Shown: positions 52,380 through 62,486 of the stretch, piece after piece
Position numbering within the stretch: the first letter of the stretch is position 1
How the letters are laid out: each line of letters starts with the position of its first letter
Assembly (NCBI GenBank): GCA_029204225.1
Contig: CM055103.1
Coordinates: forward strand, 23,060,663-23,124,662
Source of the DNA: Diphasiastrum complanatum
Taxonomy: Eukaryota > Streptophyta > Lycopodiopsida > Lycopodiales > Lycopodiaceae
Direction: 5' to 3'
Length of the DNA stretch: 64,000 nucleotides
Notes under the pieces: model-generated
What the model was told of the DNA's origin: nothing
Seen by the model: only the letters and a program-made list of their open reading frames with translations
Databases searched by the model: none
Position numbers and translations under genes: made by a program

Positions 52380-52960
52380 TGACATTCTTGTAATTTGTGA
52401 TTAGTTGTAGATGCTTAATCTTTCTGATCTGGAAGTTACACGACGCAAGTTCGCGAACTATATACTTTCTGCTAGATGCATAATATTGTAAGTAAGAAGA
52501 AAAGAAATCAGAAGATGAAAAATACAGAATACATGTCCGCCTGTGAGTGAGACAATTTTGTAGAGGATCTGTAGATCCAGAAGTCCGCTAGTAAGCGAGA
52601 CATTATTCATGAGAGAACTATATTTCTCTCATGCCAATGCACTGCGTGGATCTGTCATGCAGTGCTCGAAAAATTAGAAGATCAATAGATAATATTGTAG
52701 CTGTTTTAGCACATATTAATCTATATGATTGTATGATCTTGAATGTATTTTTGTCTGTTACTATTTGTGTATCTGATTCACTTGTTTATTCAATTTCGCA
52801 CATTGGTTTGATTTTGTTGAATGCTATATATATTAATTTGTTAATGTAGATTAGTAGTGTCTAACTACACTCTAAAGGATTGTAGGAATGACATAGATGG
52901 CAGTGACCAACAGTCATATCTGAATTTCTGATGAACTGATTTTGTGTTTCGTGTTTTGTT
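52380..52960 (+). mobile_element. LTR-like region related to 61.5-62.1 kb
   Basis: Matches the reverse complement of about 61,540-62,075: CATTCTTGTAAT, GTGATTAGT, TTAATCT, AGTCCGC-AGT-AGCGAGACATT and GATTGTAGGAATGA-ATAG appear in the same order. Both lie just beyond the same RNase H tail, so they are the 3' LTRs of two copies of one family. Boundaries are approximate. TGTTACAGAGCC at about 53,069 resembles a primer-binding site, but its meaning here is unclear. Confidence 0.6.
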
Positions 52961-53100
52961 TCGTTTCACGATCTCTATGCTTCAAGCATGAATCAATATC
53001 AAAGCTCCTTTATGTTTCGCTTGGCTTCTTTCATTTTCGCCTAGATTTTGTCTCATTTCCTTTTGTTGTGTTACAGAGCCTGATAGATCCAACACAAATT

Positions 53101-53154
53101 ATTCTCAAACAAAAATAATTCGAGATTCACGAAAGTTTCGTGAATCGTTTGAGA
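53101..53154. repeat. palindromic stem (GATTCACGAAA-G-TTTCGTGAATC)
   Basis: Perfect 11-bp arms at 53,124-53,134 and 53,136-53,146 around a single G, with a second outer pair CTCAAAC (53,104-53,110) and GTTTGAG (53,147-53,153). Similar palindromes occur in the TGTCAGAAATGG LTR family. Confidence 0.8.
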
Positions 53155-53217
53155 GACTTTTATCAGTTTGTCACCAGAGTTCTAGCTGGAATTTGCATAA
53201 TCTGAGTGCATAACTTG

Positions 53218-53365
<148 letters not shown>

Positions 53366-53684
53366 ATTACTATACATGTGAAGGCTTTCCTCCCTTGTGC
53401 TCATGCGATTCGGCAAACAGGAATAAGGTGCAGTCATTATGTAGGACCAATATTGGGCACGTGCCCTATCACAACATTGCAAAAGCCTTAACTTGAACGT
53501 AATGCCAAGTCTAAATTTTTTCTTTGTATATTTGATGCACCTCTAGAGGTGGAATTTGCTTGCACCTCCCAAATTCTGATCCATGATAAAAGCATCAGCA
53601 ATTTTGTCCTAGAATTCTCATCCTTCAATAACATTATTAGCTTTCTGTCAAGAATCAATGAGAGATAAAAAAATTCAAACTTGT

Positions 53685-53813
53685 CATTATGCAGGGGAAG
53701 GCCCAACCTCTCGGGCATTCCCTGCAGGTCGGGCCCTACCCAGGGCTCCCGCCGTGGGGCAAGAGCCCTCCCAGCATGGAAGGCCTTCATGGTAGGGCCT
53801 TCCCCCATGTGAC
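53685..53813. mobile_element. MITE-like element, copy A
   Basis: About 129 bp, GC-rich compared with its flanks. One end reads CATTATGCAGGGGAAGGCCC and the other GGGCCTTCCCCCATGTGAC, which are inverted repeats of each other. Copies B and C share both ends and an interior GAGGGC/GAGCCC motif. It is too short to encode anything and would depend on a transposase supplied elsewhere. Confidence 0.7.
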
Positions 53814-54073
53814 ACCAAGTCCAGGTGGAGAGAAAGAGTATGGGTGACGCTTGATTGGAGGGAGAGAGTATGGGTGAAGCTTGTTACCAAATAGAATGCA
53901 AGCCATGATGTGACCTCTCTAGGGCAAACGTGAACATGACACGAAGAGCACAATATTATAATATGGTTAACCAAAAACCAGGACTAGCCAATACATTTAC
54001 ATGACAAGATGAACCTCATTTGAATTTGGTTCAATAAGAAAATCTTCAAACTCACACATCCTATTTATAACCC

Positions 54074-54203
54074 TCATGTAGGGAGGAAGGCCTTGCTCGA
54101 GGGCGTTTTGTGCTAGGAGGGCCGTTGCCCAAGGGCGAGAGCCCTAAGGGCAGGGCCCAAATGCACGAAAGGCTCGAGGGCTGCAACCTCCCCTTGTGTA
54201 ATG
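54074..54203. mobile_element. MITE-like element, copy B
   Basis: About 130 bp. Ends TCATGTAGGGAGGAAGGCCT and CCTCCCCTTGTGTAATG are imperfect inverted repeats. Interior CGAGGGCG and GGGCGAGAGCCCTAAGGGC match copies A and C. Confidence 0.65.
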
Positions 54204-54390
54204 CTTAGTGTGAAGGGTGGAGATGGGTGGTGATTCCTGCAAAATAAATCACTAATTCACCAGTCAGAGTAATCATTTTGCAGAACTTGATAGTAATCCA
54301 ACTGTCACAACAACATTCCAGATTATGGCATTACGGACTGTGTGCTTGAAAATTTTGTGGAGGAGGTGCCCCCAGAATCTGAGCACTGAG

Positions 54391-54512
54391 CATTACGTGG
54401 GGGGGAAGGACCTCCCTTGAGGGCGTTCCACCCTGGGACGGCCCAATGCCCGAGGGCTTGTGCCCGAGCAGGGTGGAACAGCCGAGAGGAAGAGGGCCTT
54501 CCCTGTGTAATG
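54391..54512. mobile_element. MITE-like element, copy C
   Basis: About 122 bp, with the clearest ends: CATTACGTGGGGGGGAAGG and GGCCTTCCCTGTGTAATG. Interior CGAGGGCTTGTGCCCGAG is itself partly palindromic. No convincing target duplication was seen. Confidence 0.72.
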
Positions 54513-54632
54513 TCAATGTGCAAAGGTCATTTGTTTTTTGGGCCGTAAGGTACGGACGTACAATCGCATGTGTGGACGCTATTTTTTTTTCTGCTTTTGA
54601 ATTGCAATTTTTTTTACATTTTTTGTTTTTCT

Positions 54633-54804
54633 GGTGGAATGTGCATGTGGACAGCCAATGAGGGGCTGCCACATAACACATGCACACTACATGTGGACAA
54701 CCAATGTGCAGGTGCTATGTGGCAATCTCTCATTGGCTATCCACATGTAGTGTGCATGTGCTATGTGGTAGCCTCTCATTGGCTGTCCACATGCACATTC
54801 CACC
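54633..54804. repeat. foldback element, 74-bp inverted arms
   Basis: Arms 54,633-54,706 and 54,731-54,804 are reverse complements with five mismatches, all transitions, around a 24-bp loop. Each arm itself carries CATGTGGACAGCCAATG twice with small variation. Nothing is coded. It fits a MITE or foldback transposon, or a small-RNA hairpin precursor. Confidence 0.92.
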
Positions 54805-56880
54805 GGAATGCTCATGTGCTATGTGTTAACATTTGTTTGGCTGATTATGAGAAGAATGATCACCAAAAATTTTGGTTCTAAAATCCACATGAATTGTGTT
54901 GGGGGAGGTGCCTCCAAAATAAAAGGAAACCTAAGCACTTGGCATTACAACATGGAGATTTCTAAAGAAGCAAGTGGACATAAAAGGGGCCAGCAATATA
55001 GCATTAAAAGAGGTGTGGACGAATAATCAAGAAAATGGATGGAAAGTCATAATCAAGGACAAAAAGGAGCCCATCACCCGAATATGGGTAATGTTGTAGG
55101 TAATGGCCATTAGGAGGGTCGTTACCACAAACAATATGAGACCCAAATAGCGAGTGCTGGAGGCCACGAGCTGTTTGGAGAACGGATTATGAGTGGTAAT
55201 GGCTCGACCAATTGGTCATGCTTTAGCATTTGAATACTTGCTTCGAACACTCCAATTTGTAGAAGCCATCACTGGTCAGATTGGTATGAATAAGTTTGTG
55301 ACATACTGACATCAATGCATGCATAAAGTAGCGCTGCACACAACATGAAATTGTTGTAAGGATCTTCATCTTTGTGGCCTACACTACATCACAACTTTGA
55401 AGAAGCATGGCAGCGCTGCCAGCGCTGAGAAATATGGGCAGAAAGTGTTGATAAGCACTGATAATCACTACTAATCATGATAGTAACAGTAGCTCGCTAC
55501 CATATCAGCGAGATAGCCACCTAATCTTCTGAGTTTTGTATATAATATCACTATGCAATCGTTGTAGCTGCATTTCAGTGATGGAATGCAAAAGGTTATT
55601 GGTAGAAATGATCTAAATCAAATGCCATATGATGTGTCTATGTCTCTGATCATTAAAGAGCTCTTTACGAAAGTTGATATGTTGATAATACTCACGTTTA
55701 TCTTTGTTTCATACAATGTTACAACATAAGTAACACGAAGGGTTTAGGCATACCGTTCAAACTCTAGTAGACAGCAAGGATAAGGTATGTATAACACTCG
55801 TAACATCTCTGTTCCATACTACGCTTTGTTAAGAACCGATAACTACATTTGGGTGACACACCACACTAATGGGACTTCTCTTATACGTATAACTATGCAA
55901 TAACTATGCTTAGAAATGGATACCGAAGGTCAAGTTTCTCAACTACAAACAAATGTAAATGTGATCGCCTCACAAGAATCTGCATCGCTACCATTTAGGT
56001 TAGTAACACATGGATATTTCAATTTTCTTTGATAAAGCTTAAAATGCAGGGTGACGGAGTAAGCAACTACGACTTTTTCTAAAAGTGTTAAAAAAAATGA
56101 ATTTTTTGATGATTTTCTTATCAAGAATTTGCGTACCTAGTGTAAGTTCTCTTAAGTACATGGACTTGTGTAAAGAACATATACATTCATAAGATTGGAA
56201 CGACATAGACTTGCCTTGGTCTTATCATGAATGTACAATTGCAAACTCTTGCTTTTGTAATTTATACTTATATGTAGTAGTTTTTTGGCTATTGTCTAAA
56301 CCATGATTATGGTTTAAAATCTTAAGAACGATAAGTTAGTTTGCGGACTCTTGTAGCATGGATTTGCTCAAGAAGTCACGAGCACCGTACATTATCTGTT
56401 TACAGATATGAATGCTGGTATGGCATGGATTTGCCCCAAACTACTTATACGCTCACATTTTGCTACACATTTTATATGGCTTATTTTCAGATGCGTAATT
56501 TCATATGTTTATTAGTTAAAGACACGGACCAAAATCAAACTTTATCTACACTACAAGCTATTTAGTTGAGCTTAACATATTTTATACATGGATAACAACT
56601 GACATTTAGCATTGACACTTGTCTTCCTCACTGTGCTAACTTTTTGCGGTTTTGTGTGGTGGGATGGTGGCAAGTACCACCTGGATGTCTTGAGATATGT
56701 TTTGCTTTACGGTGTTTTTTTTAGTATTGTATACTTTCAACTATGTTTTACCTTGTTGGTCTATGAATAAAGGGTTTTAAAAGGTTTTGGTCTTGACTTT
56801 TCAAGAGGATCTTGTTAATCTCTCTTATGCAGGTGTAAATCCGACTATCCTTTGGCCGGGTTAGTACCAAAACCTTTATC
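54805..56880. other. no gene recognised
   Basis: Unassigned. Short frames carry no motifs. Inverted words AAAGGTTTTGG (about 56,778) and CCAAAACCTTT (about 56,867) flank 80 bp. Confidence 0.4.
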
Positions 56881-57240
56881 TTACTTGGATTCATTTGCTA
56901 ACATAGGTTGTCCTCAGGTTGGTATCAAGGCGCTATAGACCTGGGTTATGAAGTGGCCCTTCTCCCCCCTAATATATTCATACAAACTTTGATCATTTGC
57001 ATGAAAAAAGCTATCTTGTTGCATAGTTTTATTAATGGAACAGATCACAATATCTGTAATGTTGCTGGACCTGAAGATAAAGTGCTTTGCTTTATTGACC
57101 TTCTGGATACATTACATTGGGTTAAGATGTACTTGGAACTTGGTAAAATCAAGATCGATCCTATGAGTACCATTGAAATGTTGACTTCAAATTTGGTTAG
57201 TATTGCGAAAAAATATGAGAATGAAGAAAACTTGCCTTGA
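56881..57240 (+). other. unrecognised 110-codon frame beside a primer-binding-like word
   Basis: TTGGTATCAAGGCGC at 56,919-56,933 resembles a retroelement primer-binding site. A frame covering 56,908-57,240 has mixed composition, including NICNVAGPEDKVLCFIDLL and a Lys/Glu-rich end. It could be the start of a gag-like or unknown reading frame just inside an LTR, but I find no defining motif. Confidence 0.25.
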
Positions 57241-57579
57241 AAAAGAGAACCACCCCCATTCTGTTGAACCCTCTCCTACCATACTCGACACCTCCTTCTC
57301 CACAACCTCTTGTCTTTTTAGATGAACTGAATGAAGACAGTGCCACACAACTTGAAATCTTCTCTCAAGAATATTTGCGATATTGATGATCAATCCACTT
57401 TTGAATTTTGCCAATCGAAAAATTCAAGTCCCTTCCATACTTGCACATACTATTGAACTCAAATCCACCTGCACTTCTTACAAACTTTGGAGCTTACCCT
57501 TTGTCAATTTTCTTGCTCCTATTCCTTTTTCCTAAGCCATTCTTTAGGCACCTTCGCCTTTTCTTTTCGCACTTCGCAA

Positions 57580-57905
57580 AAATGCGACACACTGGCCAAG
57601 TGGCCAGAATGCGACACAACGACCAAGTGGCCAAAGTCACCAAAATGACTAGAAACCATTCCGAAAGCACCTTCGGCTTTAGTCGGCTTCGGATTTTGCC
57701 ACTTTCGGCTTTAGTCGCCTTCGGCTTTCTCCACCTTTGGCTTTTTGCCGCCTTCTTTGCCTTTTTTACAGTGTGGCCAAATTCACCAAAATGCCTTAGA
57801 AACCATTTTTAAAGCACCTTCGGCTTTTGTTGCCTTCGGCTTTCGCCATCTTCGGCTTGCGCCTTTTTGCTTCAGTTGCCTTCGGCTTTTTGCCCTTCAT
57901 CCTTT
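57580..57905. repeat. CTTCGGCTTT-rich minisatellite and CCAAGTGGCC duplication
   Basis: 57,582-57,633 has two copies of an AATGCGACACA...CCAAGTGGCCA block. From about 57,665 to 57,900 the word TTCGGCTTT recurs about seven times at irregular 14-20 bp spacing, joined by GCC and CACC. Frames across it are rich in Phe, Leu and Ala (plus strand) and are probably not genes. Confidence 0.75.
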
Positions 57906-58653
57906 CGGTTTGTTTTGCTACCTTTAAACTAAGGGCACCTTTAGGAGTTGCATACCTTCAGTCTAAAGGCACCTTCAGGTTTTTCGACCTTTTCGCATTT
58001 TCTACATTGGCAAACCGACATCGCCAAACGTATCAACAACCCAAAAAACAGCTGGACAACCAAATATCTCAAAGGCGGTGAAGCGGCAACTTTGTACATA
58101 TGCAAAGACTGGCGTAAATAGCCTTAAAGGCTTGTAAGATATTTTCTCTCAACACTTGTAAATCTATGTATTAACTGAATCAATCTATGTAAGTGTTAAT
58201 TGAATTTCTTTTTGATCAAGAGTTATCTGTAGCCAGCGTTATCACGCTCAGCAAGTTGAAGTTATTACTTCAAGCCATTGTACTCACTATTCATATTTTT
58301 ATCAGGTTGTAATTTTTGTCTCACTATTGTGTCATTCATTTGTGCAATCTGTATGAATTCTTCTACTTGAATAATTCTACTGCTAACTGTTGCGTTTCCG
58401 TTCCTACACGCCTACGCTCTGAGCAACTGAGCTTCCGCTGCGCTCACAACCACCGTTTTACGACAACATGGTGTCACTAGCACAAGGAACAGCTATATAC
58501 TACAACTTTTCCAATGGTTTTATAGAAGAATCCAAATTTGTCATAATGCAAAATTAACAGATTATAAAAAAAATTCAAAAAGCATGCAAATTTATACAGG
58601 CCAATAAATAGGCAATAGACATACAAAGATATTTTGTATATTAATTGAAAAAC
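57906..58653. other. no gene recognised; possible LTR end
   Basis: TTTTACGACA at about 58,456-58,465 followed by ACATGGTGTCACTAGCAC could be an LTR end with a primer-binding site, and the preceding 300 bp have LTR-like character. No partner LTR or coding sequence confirms this. Confidence 0.3.
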
Positions 58654-59404
58654 CTTCATTGCCATAATCATTGTTTCACCATGTTGTTGAAACTTTGAAT
58701 GGGCAACACTTATCTCATTATTCTTAAAGAACTTTAGATAATGCCTCAGTGCATGGTCTCTTGAAAATTCTCTAGCAAAAGATCTCTGCCCTCTTCGACG
58801 AATTGCAAAATCATCAAGGTAAATTGTTTTCTAAAAAGAAAAAAAATGCAAAGTAAGCTCCAATATAAAATCTGACATTGAAGATCAACTAGTACAAGAC
58901 AAGATACAAAACTTACGCATTCAGCTTTGTCTTCCTCAATTATTGTCTCACCATCAATATTATAACCACCTCTCAATGTCAATAAAGTTGGTGCATAAAC
59001 AGTTGGTTTCGGAAAACCAAACTGATTTTGAAATCTAAGAAACTTCTCTAGGAAGATCATCTTCTTTTATGCGCATTTCCTCAACAACCATTTTCAAGAA
59101 ATCTTTTCCTAAATAAAATTCATCCTTATTTACATCGTCAACACTAGGGAGAAGATCACCAACATCATAATTAATTATATCAGACAATTTATGCAGCTCA
59201 TTGCTGAAAATGCAAAGAATCTTGGCCTATGTGAAATAAAAAAGATGTGAATATCTGATAATGTCAAAAAAGAATTATTATCTATATTGTAAGTGGGCAA
59301 GGTGATTAGAGATGTATCGGATGGAGAAATAGTTCTAGGGCCTATAAACAAAGCCCCATCTCGGGCAGGATCAAGATATGTACAATTATCTAAAATAACT
59401 CTTG
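58654..59404 (-). pseudogene. multi-exon gene fragment of unknown function
   Basis: Three exon-like blocks on the minus strand. Block 3 (58,830 to 58,654) and block 2 (59,226 to 58,917) are joined in frame across an 86-bp intron with canonical ends (GTAAGT ... TTTTTAG). The protein includes FGFPKPTVYAPTLL, RGGYNIDGETI, IYLDDFAIRRRGQRSF and HYLKFFKNNEISVAH, well-mixed sequence unlike chance frames or retroelements. Block 2 begins after ATTTCACATAG and has a one-base shift near 59,045-59,055. Block 1 (about 59,404 to 59,288) reads VILDNCTYLDPARDGALF and PRTISPSDTSLITLP, but no GT donor joins it to block 2. Its family is not recognised. It could be a fragment carried by a transposon or a decayed host gene. 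Confidence 0.55.
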
Positions 59405-59555
59405 TATCATTAAAAAAAAAATTCTATATTTATAGTCTTGGATTTGTCAACTTTTGTACCATTAGAAGAAGCAGCTTTAGAAGTAGAAAGAGTTAAAACA
59501 TCCGAATCGTCAAAAATATTTAATGAAAGAAAAAAAAAACAAAGACAGATAAACT

Positions 59556-59995
59556 CTACCAATCTACACTTTTTATTGCAACACTTATGAGATTCTTTGT
59601 AAGCTTGGGCACAAAAAAAACCTTGTTGAGAGAAAGAACTTTGGAAGATGCAAGCTTCAAGTGAATACTCCCTATGCCTTCAATATCGCACTCTTGATCA
59701 TATGTTGTATATATAGACTTCTTGGCTCCTTCATAAGGCATAATAGATGTGAAGGAATCCTTGGAGCTACACATATGTGATGATGCTCCACTATCAATAT
59801 ACCAAGAGTCATCCTTCTTGAAGGGTGAAGATGAGAAGCTAGAGACCATAAGAGATCCTTCTCCATCACTTGCAATAGAGTCTTCTTTCTCATTAGATAT
59901 GTTGGCTTGCTTGAATTGATTCTTCTTTTTGAAGCAATTTGTGGGATAATGGCCTTTCTTGCTAGGTAGGAGGGGCCTTCACTTAAAAATCCCAC
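59556..59995 (-). pseudogene. copia gag zinc knuckle end and protease (minus strand)
   Basis: A frameshifted start gives KGHYPTNCFKKK, the last part of a gag zinc knuckle. Then in the 59,556-59,849 frame comes SWYIDSGASSHMC, the canonical protease active site, and VFFVPKLTKNLISV, the usual conclusion before integrase. It stops at 59,556. No integrase follows on this strand. A frameshift lies near 59,850. Confidence 0.9.
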
Positions 59996-60142
59996 CTAAT
60001 ATGTAGTTTTCAACATTCCCTAGAAGTGTCAACTTCTAATCCACGTCACTGGAATTGCACTGGCACAAAATTTCTCTCTCTTTGAAATAGCCCATGGAGT
60101 AGCTAGATTAGCACCTTGGCTCTGTTTCGTTATGTGCTAAGG

Positions 60143-60702
60143 CCTTAAGGCTAGATGCTTCTCTACCCAAACCATTTTGGGGTGAGGCAATAACTTGTGC
60201 TAATTATTTGTGCAATAGATTGCCCAACCAAGCCATTGGAGGAATCAAACCATTTGAAGCCCTATTTGGAGATAATCCCAATCTCAAGGGTCTCAAGATA
60301 TTTGGATCCATTTGCTATGTACACTAATCCTTGGATACAAGGAAGAAGGATGATGCAACCTCCATCAAATGCATCTTTGTGGGATATGGTGAGAATAGCA
60401 AATATAGAGTCTTCAATCCCATCACTAGAAAAGTGATAGTGAGTAGGGATGTAATTTTTGATGAAGTACGTACTTGGGATTTGGATGATATTGCTACTAA
60501 TCATCTTGATGCCAAAGATCGTGCTAGGATGGAGGAGGAGCTTCCAAGTGATAAAGAACTTGAGGATCCACCTCAAGATGCAAGAACTCCAAGAACTCCA
60601 AGAAGATCCACAAGAGCAAAGGCCAAGCCATTGAGGCTCACCTATGTTGGCAAAGGTGATCAAAGGGAAGGCTCATCATCTTTCACATCTTTGAGACAAT
60701 AG
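60143..60702 (+). pseudogene. copia integrase C-terminal part and linker (plus strand)
   Basis: Plus-strand reading gives ASLPKPFWGEAITCANYLCN, then FEALFGDNPNLKGLKIFGS and, after one TAA at about 60,324, KCIFVGYGENSKYRVFNP, VIVSRDVIFDE and a linker with TPRTPRRSTRAKAKPLRL. This is the standard end of copia integrase and the connector to RT. It runs to a TAG at 60,700 with no RT following. It faces the minus-strand protease fragment 150 bp to the left, so the two come from different insertions or from an inversion. Confidence 0.9.
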
Positions 60703-60822
60703 AGAGACAATTTCTTCTCTTCCCATGGGTTACATCCTTTTATAACAGGTCCAAAGCTAACTTTAAACTTTGGTTTCTTTCTATAATGAAAAACTTAGCA
60801 TTAATGATTCTAATTCAAACTT

Positions 60823-60998
60823 GAATCTCTAAAACTCGTGCTATATAGTTCCCTACACTTTTCAAAAGTGTTTATTCAAATGCTTTTGGAATAATATAAA
60901 TTTGAAAAGTCAAACTCTAAGTCTTATATGAAAATTGGTCTCAATTGCCAAATATAAAAATATGACCAAAATAGCAAAACTAGTTGAAATTTCTCACA
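60823..60998 (-). mobile_element. partial LTR of the 49.5-50.1 kb family
   Basis: Reads like the right end of 49,492-50,142: ATTCAAACTTGAATCTCT, TTTTCAAAAGTGTTTATT, AACTCTAAGTCT and ACTAGTTGAAATTTCTCACA occur in the same order. Roughly three quarters of positions match by eye. Only about 180 bp is alignable. Confidence 0.75.
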
Positions 60999-61539
60999 CG
61001 GGTCGAAAATGCTGACACAATGAAACAGATCATTTTGTATACATGCTCAGAATAAGCAAAGTTTACTGTGAGTTGGATATCAGCAAAAGTTTATTCAGCT
61101 TCAATTTGAGATAGTGAAGTTGGCTCCCAAGTAGATTGGTCCTTTTTGCATTCTCAAGATGAGATTCATTCTTTTCTTTCTTAAATGCAGTTTGTGTTTG
61201 TTCACAAGCAACCATAGCTTCATGACAAAAGACAAGATAATTGCTATAACACATTCATCATACACAATATTATGACCAAACATATTTCATACTACATTGA
61301 ATTTCCCACTAGTTCATGAAGTTATTTACTCACTCTATGACTAGATTCATGAGAAGACTTATGTGAATTCATTTCATGGCCATTTCTCCATAATATTCTT
61401 TCCTACTTCAATATTCTCCTCCTTATGGACACACAATTCATATATTGGGACTCACAACTATTTTTTGGGTCATTTTATAACTATTGGAATTATTTATTAT
61501 GATGGATTCGCGAATGAAACATGATCAACTGATGCAAAC
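60999..61539. other. no gene recognised
   Basis: Short motif-free minus-strand frames only. Confidence 0.4.
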
Positions 61540-62075
61540 ATTGTGCGATCAATTCGAATGGAGTTCGGGTATGATTGCTGGCCACTGCCTGCTATATCAT
61601 TCCTACAATCTCCCAAAATGTAGACAGACATTGCTTACCTACGTTTAAAATTAATATCGCATTCAACAAGATTGAACCTATGTGCGAAATAGATGAAACA
61701 AGTGAATGAGATACATGAACAATAAGCAGACAATAATTTAATCGAGATTAGACAATTCAGAATGATGTGCGCAATAGCTACAACATCATCTATTAATCCT
61801 CTTGTTCAAGTACTGCGTGACAGATCCACACAGCTCATCGATGTGAGAGAAGCAATGTTCTCCCATGAACAGTGTCTTGCTTACTAGCGGACTTCTTGGA
61901 TTTCTGTGAATCCTGTTTGCAATGTCTCGCTCACTGGCGGACTTCTCTATTCTGTATTTTCTGTCTATGTATCTGTATATATTCAGTCCATCTCGCAACT
62001 ACATATATTCAGAGTAACATCTTGATTAGATAGATTAAACAATCTAAGACTAATCATACATTACAAGAATGGCGG
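61540..62075 (-). mobile_element. 3' LTR-like region of the right-edge copia (minus strand)
   Basis: Homologous in reverse to 52,380-52,960. Contains two AGTCCGC-AG/TGAGC-AGACA-like blocks (near 61,883 and 61,937) 54 bp apart, an internal duplication. Boundaries are approximate; 62,076-62,486 between it and the RNase H stop is unassigned. Confidence 0.6.
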
Positions 62076-62486
62076 ATTAGGCATTAGGGAATATTGAGCT
62101 CCAAAAAGTCCCTTTAAGAATTTGTGCAAGATGTAGTTTATATTATTAGAATATTATAACACTAATACTTTTGACTTGCCATAACTTTTTAATTGTAGCT
62201 TAGAAGTATGTCATCTAACAAATCATTGAAAAGCCCTTTTGAGCGCTTTCCAATGCACCACACTTTGTTAAATTCGGACTTACCACTAAAAAATTATGCC
62301 ATTTTTAGTGTGGAATCAAAATGTGGACTCAAAAAGTTACGTTACGTAGATTTCAAATTTGAGTGTTTTGATTGGTCCATGTGTAAGAAAAAATTGAGAA
62401 AAAACATAAAAAGAATCTCTACAAAGGGTCATTTTTGGATTTACAACTCCTCTAATGCACGTCCTAAAGTTCTTCTGTTGACATTA

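Noticed and set aside
53488-54523. GC-rich open frames with Gly/Pro/Arg content
   Set aside because: They coincide with the MITE-like elements and change strand and phase between copies; base composition alone keeps them open.
57408-58081. Overlapping Phe/Leu/Ala-rich plus-strand frames that look like membrane proteins
   Set aside because: Produced by the TTCGGCTTT repeat; no conserved start and no homologue known to me.
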